Assembly: GCA_965200035.1 (NCBI GenBank)
Contig: OZ241334.1
Span: 2,418,001 to 2,482,000, forward strand
DNA length: 64,000 nucleotides
Direction of reading: 5' to 3'
From: UBA1952 sp965200035
GTDB lineage: Bacteria > Bacteroidota > Bacteroidia > Chitinophagales > Chitinophagaceae
A program made the translations under genes and the position numbers. Under the pieces are notes generated by a model. It was given only the letters and a program-made list of their open reading frames with translations. It did no database searches and was not told the origin of the DNA. The stretch's first letter is position 1. The number at the start of each line of letters is the position of its first letter. Shown here piece after piece: positions 7,198-16,317 of the stretch.

Positions 7198-8937
7198 ATG
7201 AAAAAATTTCAATTCCCTCTTTCCGCGCTTCTGTGCATCCTGCTGCTCAGCGCCTGCCATTCTCTACCCAAGCACGCACGGTATATTCCTGAAGATGCAG
7301 CCGTAGTGGTGGGTGTGAATACAGGCGAGATCAGTAAGAAGGTAGCCTGGAGCGCCATTACCGGCAGCAAGATCCTTGATGAAATGAAGGAAAGCGCGAA
7401 GAATGCCAAAGGCAAAGAAGCGCTGAATGATATTGAGCATTCCGGCATCGACTTTATGAGCACGCTTTATTTCTATGCAAAGCCCGATAAGCGTTTTGAT
7501 AATGATGTACGAATGAGCATTGTAGTGCCGTTGGAAGATGCAGGTAAATGGACCGCTTTTGTGAAAAAAGTATTCCCCACCGCAACCATCAATAAAATAA
7601 AAGACCGCAATGAAGCATTGCTGGACGGCAAGGCTTACGCCGCCTGGACGAATGATGTGCTGATGGTGATGAATACCAAATCATCTGTTTCTTCCGAAGA
7701 CGCAAGTATGGAAGCCACTGCTGTTGATACAATGGCCGCTGTGCCCGCACCTGTTGGCGGTGATGATACGACCATGCCTATGGATATGCCGGCCCCGGCT
7801 ACGACTACTGTGGCCGTAATTACGAAAGTGGATACCGCGCTGAGCGCATCGGAAATGGATGCTGCATTTGGCCAGGATGAAAAGCATTCGATAACCGGCA
7901 ACAAGCGCTTTAAAAAGCTGGAAAGCGATGGCCACGACATTAGCGTGTACGTGTCTTACGGCAACATCATGGACAGCTATGCTGCTAATGCCGGTATGGG
8001 CATGATGAGCATGATGACAGGGGTTACGCTATGGAAAAATGCGGTGATGGCCACCGGCATTGATTTCGAAAAAGGAAAGATCAGCAGCATTATCCAATAC
8101 TACCCGAGCGATAGCATGAAGGATGTAGCCAAATTATTTGGAGCGGATAATATTGATAAAGATATTCTGAGCCGCACTCCTTCTCAAAATCTGAACCTGA
8201 TTGCCGGCTACCATCTTTCCCCTAAAGCCACCAAAATGATGCTTGACCGGATGAACCTTTCGGGAATGGCCAATATGGTGCTGATGCAGAAAGGGCTGAG
8301 CGTGGATGAGATTCTTAATGCCTTTACCGGCGATATGGTGCTGGCACTGAATAATGTACGTGCGAAGGCAGTCAATCCACAGGACTCCATGATGGAAGTA
8401 TCGTCAGGCACACCGGACATAGACTTTGTATACGCTATGGAGATCAATAGCAAAGCCAGCTTTAATAAGCTGCTGGCTCTGGCCGGTCAGGAAGGTGGGC
8501 TGCAGCAGACATCGCCGGGTACTTATTCTATTCCGGGCACAAAAGATATGAGCCTGGTGGTGGGCGATAAATATTTTGCAGTCTCCAACGTGGCTGCCAA
8601 TGCACAGGCTTTTCTGGCGAAGAGCGGAGGAAAAGTACCTGAGGTAGCGGGCAATAATCTGACCGGCCATCCGGTAGGCATGTATTTTGATATAAAGCAG
8701 ACCATGACTCCGATGATGGGTATGCTCACCGGCGGCACTACCAATGCAACCATGATGCTGCAGATGAGCAATATGCTGAGCAACATTACCTTCTACGGTG
8801 GCGAGTTCAAAGGGGAATCCAATGAGTATCACATGACGCTTAATCTGGTAAATAAAGATGAAAACAGCCTGTTGCAACTCTTACGTATGGCTCAGCTCAT
8901 GGGGCAGGCAAAAAAAGAGGGTGTGGCAGGTAGCTGA
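7198..8937 (+). CDS. DUF4836 family lipoprotein
   Basis: The 579-residue product starts at ATG 7198; the frame extends to a TTG at 7141 but that adds residues ahead of the signal sequence. MKKFQFPLSALLCILLLSAC is a lipoprotein signal with Cys at about residue 20. The family opening IPEDAAVVVGVNTGEISKKVAWS follows. An insertion rich in Met, Ala, Pro and Asp occurs near residues ~165-215. The rest alternates beta and helix as in DUF4836, whose role is unknown. It is envelope-anchored by inference. Confidence 0.85.
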   Translation: MKKFQFPLSALLCILLLSACHSLPKHARYIPEDAAVVVGVNTGEISKKVAWSAITGSKILDEMKESAKNAKGKEALNDIEHSGIDFMSTLYFYAKPDKRFDNDVRMSIVVPLEDAGKWTAFVKKVFPTATINKIKDRNEALLDGKAYAAWTNDVLMVMNTKSSVSSEDASMEATAVDTMAAVPAPVGGDDTTMPMDMPAPATTTVAVITKVDTALSASEMDAAFGQDEKHSITGNKRFKKLESDGHDISVYVSYGNIMDSYAANAGMGMMSMMTGVTLWKNAVMATGIDFEKGKISSIIQYYPSDSMKDVAKLFGADNIDKDILSRTPSQNLNLIAGYHLSPKATKMMLDRMNLSGMANMVLMQKGLSVDEILNAFTGDMVLALNNVRAKAVNPQDSMMEVSSGTPDIDFVYAMEINSKASFNKLLALAGQEGGLQQTSPGTYSIPGTKDMSLVVGDKYFAVSNVAANAQAFLAKSGGKVPEVAGNNLTGHPVGMYFDIKQTMTPMMGMLTGGTTNATMMLQMSNMLSNITFYGGEFKGESNEYHMTLNLVNKDENSLLQLLRMAQLMGQAKKEGVAGS

Positions 8938-9073
8938 GCAGATTATGTATGTTGCATCGGATCTTAAATTGGTCTTTGCAAACGAAACCGTGATCTTGTC
9001 CGTCTTATAATATTGTCTGTCGGTATTGGAGAAGCGGATAATTTTTTTAATCTTGTTAAAAATTTTGCTCACC

Positions 9074-10072
9074 ATGAAATATGGCAAGTGGGTTCGTAGC
9101 CTGACTTTTGTAGCTGCCTTCGGTGCGCTTTGCTTTCAAAGCTGCCGTAAAGAGAATGGAATTGATAATAATAATGTGATCCGCACACCTTATAGCCTGT
9201 ACTACGGCGATGTAAATGGTGGGGTAGAAAGCACGAACGATGGCCAGAACTATAAGCGTGTATTTGACTACGATGGTATTCCGGTGCGCGCTATCGTAAC
9301 CTCCGGGACCAATGTCCTGTTTGTTAAGAACAATGTTCATTTGAGCACTAATGATGGCCAGAATTTCAATCCGACCGATTTTACCGCCAATCCTTATTCC
9401 ATATTCCAATCCGTCATACTGGATGTGACCAGCCATGGCCGGCTCTATGTATGCAGCACTTCCGGACAGGGAATCAAGTTCAGCGAAGATCACGGGCAGA
9501 CCTGGAAGGTAGATGCTAACTGGGACCCGAATATCACCGGTCCTGCTTTTCCTACCTCGCTTACGCAACTGAAAGGCGGTGATCTTTTTGGTTACAGCAG
9601 TATCAGCAACAGATTGTTTACCCGTACTTCCAAAGACAATCCATGGGTTGAAGTAACAGTCAATGGGCTGCCGGCATCTTACTATTTCCTGTCGCGCCTG
9701 AATGATGCACTGATCGCATCTAACCCGGTGGGCGGAGTCTATTTCAGCAACGATAAGGGCCGCAACTGGACTCAGTATTCCGGACTTTCCACTTCCGCAG
9801 TGAATGATACCTATGCACCTTTTGACCAGACCCTGCTTGTGGCTACGGACAATGGGGTATATCGCCTCGTTTCCGGTGCATTTATTTCTTCAAGCAACGG
9901 ATTTGCGCCAAGTACAGTAGTGTACAGCATCACGGCCAAGTCAGATACCTACAAGAATGAGGTGATCAAGCAGTATGTGTATGCAGGAACGAGCACAGGC
10001 CTTTACCGCAGCGAAGATCTCGGGCAGAATTGGGTGAATGTGAAAGACGGTGACATCCGCAGGGTTTATTGA
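9074..10072 (+). CDS. Lipoprotein with sialidase-type Asp-box (BNR) repeats
   Basis: I start this 332-residue protein at ATG 9074. The signal MKYGKWVRSLTFVAAFGALCFQSC ends at a lipobox Cys. The body carries repeated Asp-box motifs S/T-x-D-x-G-x-x-W/Y: ESTNDGQNY, LSTNDGQNF, FSEDHGQTW, FSNDKGRNW and RSEDLGQNW. These mark the blades of a six- or seven-bladed propeller like BNR/sialidase, VPS10 or photosystem assembly factor folds. No sialidase catalytic residues (Arg triad, FRIP) are visible, so a binding role is likelier than hydrolysis. A shared terminator follows. Confidence 0.82.
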   Translation: MKYGKWVRSLTFVAAFGALCFQSCRKENGIDNNNVIRTPYSLYYGDVNGGVESTNDGQNYKRVFDYDGIPVRAIVTSGTNVLFVKNNVHLSTNDGQNFNPTDFTANPYSIFQSVILDVTSHGRLYVCSTSGQGIKFSEDHGQTWKVDANWDPNITGPAFPTSLTQLKGGDLFGYSSISNRLFTRTSKDNPWVEVTVNGLPASYYFLSRLNDALIASNPVGGVYFSNDKGRNWTQYSGLSTSAVNDTYAPFDQTLLVATDNGVYRLVSGAFISSSNGFAPSTVVYSITAKSDTYKNEVIKQYVYAGTSTGLYRSEDLGQNWVNVKDGDIRRVY

Positions 10073-10100
10073 TACGAGAACAAGACTTAGTTACTTAATA

Positions 10101-10139
10101 AAATCCCGGATGGTCTGATAACCATCCGGGATTTTTCTT
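10101..10139. terminator. Bidirectional terminator
   Basis: A 13-bp perfect stem (10102-10114 with 10121-10133, core ATCCCGGATGG) has A/T tracts on both sides. It lies between the converging BNR lipoprotein and S4 protein genes. Confidence 0.88.
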
Positions 10140-10157
10140 TTTATCAATTCAGTGTAG

Positions 10158-10559
10158 CTAGTCCTGTTCTTCTGCTTCGTCATCAGGACCAAGCAGATCG
10201 CCGAGATCGCGGCGCTGTTTTTTGGTGGGGCGGCCGGTCTTGCTGTTGCGCTTGCCGGTGAAAAAAGCAGAGGTAATGTATTGCTTCTGCTGGAGGTCTT
10301 CTTCCGTAGTCAGATCTACATAATGTTTGATCGCATCTTCATAGGCTACGCGGTTGGGCAGGAGGCCGGTCACTTCAATTGTCCAGCGGCGCGCAGGAGT
10401 TTTGATGTCATAACGGTCGCCAATGGCTACCGTGCGGGCTGGTTTTATGTTTTGCCCATTGAGCTTTACCTTTCCTTCATCGCAGGCAGCAGTAGCCAGC
10501 GTACGCGTCTTGAAAATACGGATGGCCCATAAATATTTATCTAAACGAACTTTTTCCAT
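10158..10559 (-). CDS. S4-domain RNA-binding protein, Hsp15/HslR-like
   Basis: A 133-residue protein. Residues ~1-60 form an S4 domain: VRLDKYLWAIRIFKTRTLA, then EGKVKLNGQNIKPARTVAIGD. The tail is basic then acidic (KTGRPTKKQRRDLGDLL...DDEAEEQD). Hsp15 homologues bind 50S subunits carrying nascent chains and help recycle them after aborted translation. An exact -7 box (TAAATTTG, minus strand, 10584-10591) lies just upstream. Confidence 0.9.
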   Translation of the reverse strand: MEKVRLDKYLWAIRIFKTRTLATAACDEGKVKLNGQNIKPARTVAIGDRYDIKTPARRWTIEVTGLLPNRVAYEDAIKHYVDLTTEEDLQQKQYITSAFFTGKRNSKTGRPTKKQRRDLGDLLGPDDEAEEQD

Positions 10560-10583
10560 GATGTCTGTTCCGGTCTATCCTTA

Positions 10584-10591
10584 CAAATTTA
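10584..10591 (-). promoter_or_regulatory. -7 box of S4-protein gene
   Basis: The minus strand reads TAAATTTG, an exact TAnnTTTG match 25 bp before the start codon. Confidence 0.6.
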
Positions 10592-10790
10592 AGTAATTGA
10601 TGCAAAGGAAAATACGGCTTTGCTACAGGCGCCGCTAAGAATTTATGCAATTAGTTTGGAGCATTTTTTATTGATCCTTAATAAGATAATCAATGTGCTG
10701 TTGGATGGTTTGTTCAATAATAAAGCAAGTGGTTGCTGAAACTATTCTCATTGACATCACAATAAACATCGCTTCATCATACCAGCTAAT

Positions 10791-10822
10791 AAAAAACGTC
10801 CTGCAATCGCAGGACGTTTTTT
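10791..10822. terminator. Terminator after clpP pair
   Basis: A perfect 14-bp stem (10791-10804 with 10809-10822, core ACGTCCTGC, loop AATC) is flanked by A and T runs. It is placed 22 bp past the downstream clpP stop on the minus strand. I see no gene or other structure in 10592-10790. Confidence 0.9.
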
Positions 10823-10843
10823 ATTGTTTAATAAATTCAATAC

Positions 10844-11491
10844 TTACAAAGCTCCTTCCCATACTGCATCTACAATGCCGTATTCAAGGGCTTCCTTGGC
10901 ATCCATCCAATAGTCGCGCTCCAGATCGCGCAGGACCTTTTCATAAGACTGGCCGCAGTTCTCTGCAAGAATCTGTGCACCCAGTTGCTTGGTCTTTTGA
11001 ATCTGACGGGCGTGGATTTCCAGATCAGCGCTTACGCCCTGGAAATAGCCGCCAAGGCTTGGCTGGTGAATCATCACCTCACCGTGCTTAAAGATGTAGC
11101 GCTTACCTTTCTCACCACCAGAGAGCAGGATTGAGCCCATAGAAGCGGCAAGGCCCATACAAATGGTAGATACGGGGGATTTGATCATCTGCATCACATC
11201 ATAGATAACCATGCCGCTAGTCACCACGCCACCCGGACTATTGATGAAAAACTTAATCTCTTCATGATTGTCTGAGTCAAGCAACAGCAGGCGGTTTACC
11301 ACGTCCTTCGCAGAGCTGTCATCTACGCCGCCCCACAGATATACAGTGCGCTTTTTGAAAAATAATTCGTCACTCTTTTTAGCCCACATACTGAACGGGC
11401 TTTGCTTTTCACCAGCCGGTATTTCTTCCTCTTCCGGCTTGTCTTCATCATCCATGCGGATGTTCATTTGATGCAATTTATGCTGAGACAT
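10844..11491 (-). CDS. clpP: ATP-dependent Clp protease proteolytic subunit (second of tandem pair)
   Basis: The 215-residue product has the ClpP serine nucleophile in GLAASMGSILL (residue ~118), the catalytic His in MIHQP (~142) and the Asp-containing segment LERDYWMDAKEALEYGIVD. The N-terminal ~40 residues are unusually acidic (DEDKPEEEEIP), unlike the axial-loop region of its neighbour. It degrades unfolded or tagged proteins as a tetradecamer with ClpX/ClpA-type ATPases, none of which is in the window. It follows the other clpP on the same strand after 99 bp, so the two may form a mixed ClpP1P2 complex. Confidence 0.93.
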   Translation of the reverse strand: MSQHKLHQMNIRMDDEDKPEEEEIPAGEKQSPFSMWAKKSDELFFKKRTVYLWGGVDDSSAKDVVNRLLLLDSDNHEEIKFFINSPGGVVTSGMVIYDVMQMIKSPVSTICMGLAASMGSILLSGGEKGKRYIFKHGEVMIHQPSLGGYFQGVSADLEIHARQIQKTKQLGAQILAENCGQSYEKVLRDLERDYWMDAKEALEYGIVDAVWEGAL

Positions 11492-11499
11492 TTATGTTT

Positions 11500-11535
11500 G
11501 ATTTGATGATTTGAAAATCTGGTGATCTGAAGATG
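11500..11535. repeat. GATTTGAT-type simple repeat between the clpP genes
   Basis: Short near-copies of GATTTGAT, GATTTGAA and GATCTGAA follow one another in the 99-bp gap between the two clpP genes. It is low-complexity sequence with no evident hairpin. Confidence 0.5.
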
Positions 11536-11590
11536 GAATCTTTAACTGCCATGCATATAACCACCGGTTTTATTGTTTTATTGATTGATG

Positions 11591-12304
11591 CTAGTCTTTC
11601 TTATCCTTGCGTGGATTCCTGACCAGTACTTCATCGATGATGCCGTACGCCTTGGCTTCTTCAGCGCTCATCCAATAGTCACGCTCACAATCTTCTGCTA
11701 CGCGCTCCAAAGGCTGACCGCTGTGCTCGGAGATCACGCTATACAGATCGTGCTTGATGCGCTTGATTTCTTTTACGGTAACATCAATATCGGTAGCCTG
11801 ACCACCGATGGCGCTGCTTGGCTGGTGCAGCATAATGCGGCTATGCTTGAGCGCAGTACGCTTACCTGTAGTGCCTGCGCACATCAGCACGGCACCCATA
11901 GAGGCCGCAATGCCGGTACAGATCGTGCTTACATCAGGAGTTACAATCTGCATGGTATCATAAATGCCGAGGCCTGCATACACGCTGCCACCCGGCGAGT
12001 TCAGGTACATCTGCACATCGCGCGTACGGTCTGAGCTTTCGAGGAACAGCAATTGGGCCGTTACAATGTTGGCCACCTGATCGTCGATGCCCGTGCCGAG
12101 GAAGATGATGCGGTCCATCATCAGGCGCGAGAACACGTCCATTTGGGTCAGGTTGTTGAGACTGCGCTCCTCAAGAATGTAAGGCGTGAGGTTAGTGGGA
12201 TTTATGAAATTAGTAGGCGTTGCTTTTTGAGCATAGTCGTCAAAAGTGAGCGAACTGATGCCGCGGTGCTTTATCGCATATTTGCGAAATTCATTTGCAT
12301 CCAT
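11591..12304 (-). CDS. clpP: ATP-dependent Clp protease proteolytic subunit (first of tandem pair)
   Basis: The 237-residue product has nucleophile GIAASMGAVLM (Ser ~132), catalytic His in IMLHQP (~156), and DCERDYWMSAEEAKAYGIIDEVL around the catalytic Asp. The N-terminus contains ISSLTFDDYAQ and ERSLNNLTQMDVFSRLMMDRIIFLG, close to canonical ClpP. It is more canonical than the downstream copy. Neither tig nor clpX is adjacent, unlike many bacterial clpP loci. Confidence 0.95.
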   Translation of the reverse strand: MDANEFRKYAIKHRGISSLTFDDYAQKATPTNFINPTNLTPYILEERSLNNLTQMDVFSRLMMDRIIFLGTGIDDQVANIVTAQLLFLESSDRTRDVQMYLNSPGGSVYAGLGIYDTMQIVTPDVSTICTGIAASMGAVLMCAGTTGKRTALKHSRIMLHQPSSAIGGQATDIDVTVKEIKRIKHDLYSVISEHSGQPLERVAEDCERDYWMSAEEAKAYGIIDEVLVRNPRKDKKD

Positions 12305-12487
12305 AATTTGTTATTGCGTTGAACTTTTGTTTTAAAAACGAATAGGGTATGTCCCCGTTAAAGTAGGTACTTCAAAATTTAAACCAAGTTAAATATAGTG
12401 CCAATAAGACACTCGCCAACCGCCAAAATAGGTGCTGCCCGACAGAAAAGCCGGAAAGAGTAACTTCGGCCTACCCAAATCGCCATT

Positions 12488-13480
12488 ATGGAGCTTACCC
12501 TGAAGCCAAATATTCCATCTCTGCCATGCCCCATACGTTATACCGATAGAATATTGCTGCTGGGCTCCTGCTTTACCGAGCATATGAGCACACGGCTTGC
12601 GCAGCACAAGTTCCATACTCTGCAAAACCCTCATGGCATTCTGTTCAATCCGCTCAGCGTGGCATCCGGCATTCATAATTATCTGGATAACCGTCAGTGT
12701 GTGGTTGATGATCTTTTTTACCTGCATGAAACCTGGCATAGCTGGGATCATCACAGCCGCTTTTCAGGCATCGACCAAGCATCTGTTCTGGAAAGCATTA
12801 ATGCATCGAACACAGAAGCGCATTTTTTTCTGAAAGATGCCAATTGGATGATGATTACCCTGGGCTCTTCTTTTCAGTATTTTCTAAAGGATGGTAATCG
12901 TCCGGTAGCCAATAATCACAGAGCGCCGGCGCAATGGTTTGAAAAGAAACTCCTATCGATAGAAGAAATCGTTGTTTCCCTGAAACAGGCTACAGAGCAG
13001 GCGTTTGATGTGAATCCCGACTTGAAAATACTTTTTACGATCTCGCCGGTAAGGCATATCCGGGATGGGGTAGTAGAAAATAACCGCAGTAAAGCAAGGC
13101 TCATAGAAGCCGTTCATACGCTTTGCGAATCAATGGGCAATTGCCATTATTTTCCTGCTTATGAGCTGGTGATCGATATTCTGCGCGATTACCGGTTCTA
13201 TGATATCGACTTTGTGCATCCCAATTATCTGGCTACAGAATATGTATGGGAGCAGTTTGTAAAAGCCTGTATAAATCCGGCGGCATTGCCGGTGATGGAA
13301 GCCGTAAAAGATATCATGACCGCAAGGAATCACCGGCCGCGTTTCCCGGGCACGGAAGAGCACCAAAAGTTTCTGAAAAGCTATCGTGGTAAAGTGAAAC
13401 AATTATTGCAACAGCATCCTTATCTGGACTTGCGCGAAGAGCTGGATTACTTTTCTGATAGTGGTGGAGCCAGTTTGTAA
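12488..13480 (+). CDS. GSCFA domain protein (SGNH-like fold)
   Basis: A 330-residue protein. Residues ~20-45 carry the name motif as LLLGSCFTEHMSTRL (Thr in place of the fifth-position Ala). WMMITLGSSFQYF, FTISPVRHIRDG and FVHPNYLATEYVWE follow. This is the PF08885 pattern. The last motif resembles the Asp/His block of SGNH hydrolases, so an esterase-like activity is plausible but untested. No signal peptide is seen, so it is probably cytoplasmic. Confidence 0.9.
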   Translation: MELTLKPNIPSLPCPIRYTDRILLLGSCFTEHMSTRLAQHKFHTLQNPHGILFNPLSVASGIHNYLDNRQCVVDDLFYLHETWHSWDHHSRFSGIDQASVLESINASNTEAHFFLKDANWMMITLGSSFQYFLKDGNRPVANNHRAPAQWFEKKLLSIEEIVVSLKQATEQAFDVNPDLKILFTISPVRHIRDGVVENNRSKARLIEAVHTLCESMGNCHYFPAYELVIDILRDYRFYDIDFVHPNYLATEYVWEQFVKACINPAALPVMEAVKDIMTARNHRPRFPGTEEHQKFLKSYRGKVKQLLQQHPYLDLREELDYFSDSGGASL

Positions 13481-13591
13481 AGCTGACTCTAAAGTCGACC
13501 ATACTATTAATCTTTGGTTCTACTGCGGTACCGTACTTTTGTTCCCTGATAGTGAATTTACAGCTGGAAATTTATTACTTGTGTTTTTTAA

Positions 13592-14836
13592 TTACAGCTC
13601 CAGCAGCGTCTTTACCGGGTCCTGACCGAAAAGCAGCAGTTCAGGACTTTCCAGCAGTTCTTTTACGCGTACCAGGAAGCTCACGCTCTCGCGGCCGTCG
13701 ATAATGCGGTGATCGTAGCTCAGGGCTACATACATCATCGGGCGAATCTCAACTTTTCCATTGATAGCCATCGGGCGCTCCTGGATCTTGTGCATACCCA
13801 GAATAGCGCTTTGCGGAATATTGATGATCGGGGTGCTCATCAGCGAGCCGAATACGCCACCATTCGTGATGGTGAATGTACCACCAGTCATTTCTTCCAT
13901 GCTGAGCTTGTTGTCACGGGCCTTTTTGGCCAACTCTACCACCTTGCTTTCAATACCCGCCATGCTCAGGCTTTCCGCATTGCGGATCACCGGCACTACC
14001 AGCCCTTTTGGTGCAGATACAGCTATGGAGATATCGCAGTAATCGTGATAGAGAATGTTGTCGCCATCGATGTAGGAATTAACGGCAGGCCACTCGTTCA
14101 GCGCTATGCAGCAGGCTTTAGCAAAAAAGCTCATGAAGCCCAGATTCACGCCATGCGTTTCTTTAAAAATATCTTTGTATTTGCTGCGCAGCTCCATGAT
14201 GCGGGTCATATCCACCTCATTGAATGTGGTGAGCATAGCAGTCGTATTCTTGGCTTCTACCAAACGGCGGGAAACCGTCTTACGTAGATTGCTCATCTTT
14301 TCGGGGCGCTCACTGCGGCTGAATGCCTCATCGCCACCTTTACGGCCGGGATGCTGCAACGCTTCCAGTACATCGTGCTTCAGGATGCGGCCCTGTGGAC
14401 CGGAACCTTTTATATCAGCAGGTTTTACCTGCTTATCCGCCATGATCGCGTTCGCTACCGGTGTGGCTTTCACATCGGCGGCTGGCGCAGTTTTAGGCCC
14501 TTCTTTTTTCGGTTGCGGCGTTGCGGCTTGTTCCGGAGCGGCCTCTTTCTTTTTTTCTTCGGCAGGTGCTGCTGCTGGTCCAGGCGCGCCTTCCGGCTTT
14601 GCTGCGCTTTCATCGATGGTACAGGCAAGATCTCCGATGGCCAGGGTGGCGCCTTCCTGGGCTACAATATGCAGGATGCCGGCCTGCTCGGCATTCAGCT
14701 CAAAAGTTGCTTTTTCGGATTCAAGTTCGCAGAGCAGCTCATCACGATTCACATAATCCCCTTCTTTTTTCAGCCATTTTACCAGCGATACTTCACTGAT
14801 GGATTCGCCTACGGTAGGCACTTTTATCTCAATCAT
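13592..14836 (-). CDS. odhB: Dihydrolipoyllysine-residue succinyltransferase (2-oxoglutarate dehydrogenase E2)
   Basis: A 414-residue protein with three parts. The lipoyl domain has the acceptor Lys in ELESEKATFEL (~43). An Ala/Pro/Glu-Lys linker is followed by a peripheral-subunit-binding domain (TPVANAIMADKQV...GPQGRILKHDVLEAL). The catalytic domain ends SYDHRIIDGRESVSFLVRVKE, with the DHRxxDG active site. It transfers succinyl from lipoamide to CoA in the TCA cycle. The E1 gene (sucA) is not adjacent. EPA-type and pyruvate E2s are alternatives, but length and a single lipoyl domain favour succinyltransferase. Confidence 0.92.
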   Translation of the reverse strand: MIEIKVPTVGESISEVSLVKWLKKEGDYVNRDELLCELESEKATFELNAEQAGILHIVAQEGATLAIGDLACTIDESAAKPEGAPGPAAAPAEEKKKEAAPEQAATPQPKKEGPKTAPAADVKATPVANAIMADKQVKPADIKGSGPQGRILKHDVLEALQHPGRKGGDEAFSRSERPEKMSNLRKTVSRRLVEAKNTTAMLTTFNEVDMTRIMELRSKYKDIFKETHGVNLGFMSFFAKACCIALNEWPAVNSYIDGDNILYHDYCDISIAVSAPKGLVVPVIRNAESLSMAGIESKVVELAKKARDNKLSMEEMTGGTFTITNGGVFGSLMSTPIINIPQSAILGMHKIQERPMAINGKVEIRPMMYVALSYDHRIIDGRESVSFLVRVKELLESPELLLFGQDPVKTLLEL

Positions 14837-14941
14837 GAAACAGTACAGTTTACGCCTCGCAAATTACAGTAAAATCAAGTGGTATGAAAATATAAGGTCG
14901 TGATGATGCAAAATAGAAACTCAGGTTGCTTATGCAGCTGC

Positions 14942-14969
14942 AAAAAAACCGGAACGCTTGTTCCGGTTT
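14942..14969 (-). terminator. Terminator of OmpA lipoprotein gene
   Basis: AAACCGGAAC (14946-14955) pairs with GTTCCGGTTT (14960-14969). On the minus strand a T7 run follows, 16 bp past the stop at 14985. Confidence 0.88.
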
Positions 14970-14984
14970 GATAAACCGGTATGC

Positions 14985-15527
14985 TTAGTTGACTGGCTTT
15001 GCGCTTTTATCGTAATTATAAAGCACGATAAACTCTACCCGCCTGTTGCGCGCCCTTCCTTCTTCTGTAGCATTCGACGCAATAGGTTCTTTGGTGCCGA
15101 GCCCCCAGGTATCCATACGCTTGCGCTTTACCTTGTAGTAGGCCAGGACATTCAGCGCACTGTCTGCGCGGCGCAGGGAAAGCTGCTGATTGTTTGGGTT
15201 ATCTCCGCCAACAGCATCTGTATGGCCGGTAATCAGGATTTCTGTTTTGGGATGATCTTGCAATACATTGGCCATGCGCGCCAGCGAAGGCAGGAGTGCT
15301 GGAGATATCGTTGCCTCATTAAAGTCAAAAAGAACCGGATTCCTAAATAAGATCTTCACTGTATCATTCAATAAAGCAACGTCAGCATCATTCAGCACCT
15401 TCCGGAAGTCAGTATAGGTTTGCTCCATGTACTTTTTGCGCTTTGCCAGCTTCTTCGAAGAGCTGCAGGAGGCAAAGATCATCGTGCCCGCCAGCAGTAA
15501 AAATAGGATACGACTATTCATACGCAT
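14985..15527 (-). CDS. OmpA-family lipoprotein (peptidoglycan-binding)
   Basis: The 180-residue product has lipoprotein signal LLLAGTMIFASC, then a Lys/Ser-rich linker. Its C-terminal OmpA domain contains LFDFNEATISPALLPSLARMANVL, ITGHTDAVGGDNPNNQQLSLRRADSAL and RARNRRVEF. The NxxLSxxRAxxV and NRRVEF elements bind diaminopimelate in peptidoglycan, so the protein probably tethers the outer membrane to the wall. It has its own promoter (15542-15549) and terminator. Confidence 0.93.
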   Translation of the reverse strand: MRMNSRILFLLLAGTMIFASCSSSKKLAKRKKYMEQTYTDFRKVLNDADVALLNDTVKILFRNPVLFDFNEATISPALLPSLARMANVLQDHPKTEILITGHTDAVGGDNPNNQQLSLRRADSALNVLAYYKVKRKRMDTWGLGTKEPIASNATEEGRARNRRVEFIVLYNYDKSAKPVN

Positions 15528-15541
15528 GATTTTTCGAGCAG

Positions 15542-15549
15542 CAAAAGTA
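15542..15549 (-). promoter_or_regulatory. -7 box of OmpA lipoprotein gene
   Basis: The minus strand reads TACTTTTG, an exact consensus match 15 bp before the ATG at 15527, implying a very short leader. Confidence 0.6.
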
Positions 15550-15614
15550 TTTGTTATCTAATGAAAACGGTGTAGAATATTTTTATGATAAGAAAATTTA
15601 GGAGTAATTAATGA

Positions 15615-16316
15615 TTACGATTCGCTGCCGGAAATAAACTTGAATCCGATACCATGAATGGTCTGCAATTCCACACCCGGCTGATCCTTGAGGTGCTTTC
15701 TGATCTTGGTAATGAACACATCCATACTACGGCCAAGGAAATAATCTTCCTTGCCCCATACGTTCATCAAAATCTCTTCCCGCTTCAGCACACGATTGGG
15801 ATTGAGCGCTAAGTAACGGAGCAGATCTGCCTCGCGTTGCGTAAGCTGCTGGCGCTCTTCATCGCTATACAGCAAAAGATCGCGGTAGTTGAAGCTGAGG
15901 TTGCCTATTTTCAGCTCATTCGGAGTATCATCTTCTTTGCGGCGGGTGCGCTTCAGAAATACCTCTATGCGCAGCAGTAGCTCCTGCATGTTGAATGGCT
16001 TGGTAATATAATCGTCAGCCCCACTTTTGAAGCCCGCGATTTTATCATCATCCATACTTTTTGCCGTAAGCAACAGGATGGGAACAGACTCATTTTTCTT
16101 GCGTATCTGCGTAGCCAGCCATATGCCATCGCGCTTGGGCAGCATCACATCCAGCACACACATGTCAAAGTTGTGCTTCATATAAAACTGCCAGCCGGTC
16201 TCTCCGTCTGTAGCATGAATTACTTCATAACCATTCACTTCCAGATTATCCTTCACCACAAAGCCCAGTGTTGGATCATCTTCAACCAACAGAATTTTCG
16301 CTTTTGTGTCAGCCAT
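15615..16316 (-). CDS. OmpR/PhoB-type response regulator
   Basis: The 233-residue product has receiver residues ILLVEDDPTLG (acidic pocket), phospho-acceptor Asp in CVLDVMLP (~55), Thr/Ser switch LLLTAKS and Lys in YITKPF. The C-terminal winged helix includes LTQREADLLRYLALNPNRVLKREEIL and the recognition-helix block RSMDVFITKIRKHLK. It begins 1 bp after the kinase stop, so the two are co-transcribed. The overall type resembles RprY of Bacteroides; target genes are not evident. Confidence 0.95.
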   Translation of the reverse strand: MADTKAKILLVEDDPTLGFVVKDNLEVNGYEVIHATDGETGWQFYMKHNFDMCVLDVMLPKRDGIWLATQIRKKNESVPILLLTAKSMDDDKIAGFKSGADDYITKPFNMQELLLRIEVFLKRTRRKEDDTPNELKIGNLSFNYRDLLLYSDEERQQLTQREADLLRYLALNPNRVLKREEILMNVWGKEDYFLGRSMDVFITKIRKHLKDQPGVELQTIHGIGFKFISGSES

Positions 16317-16317
16317 T

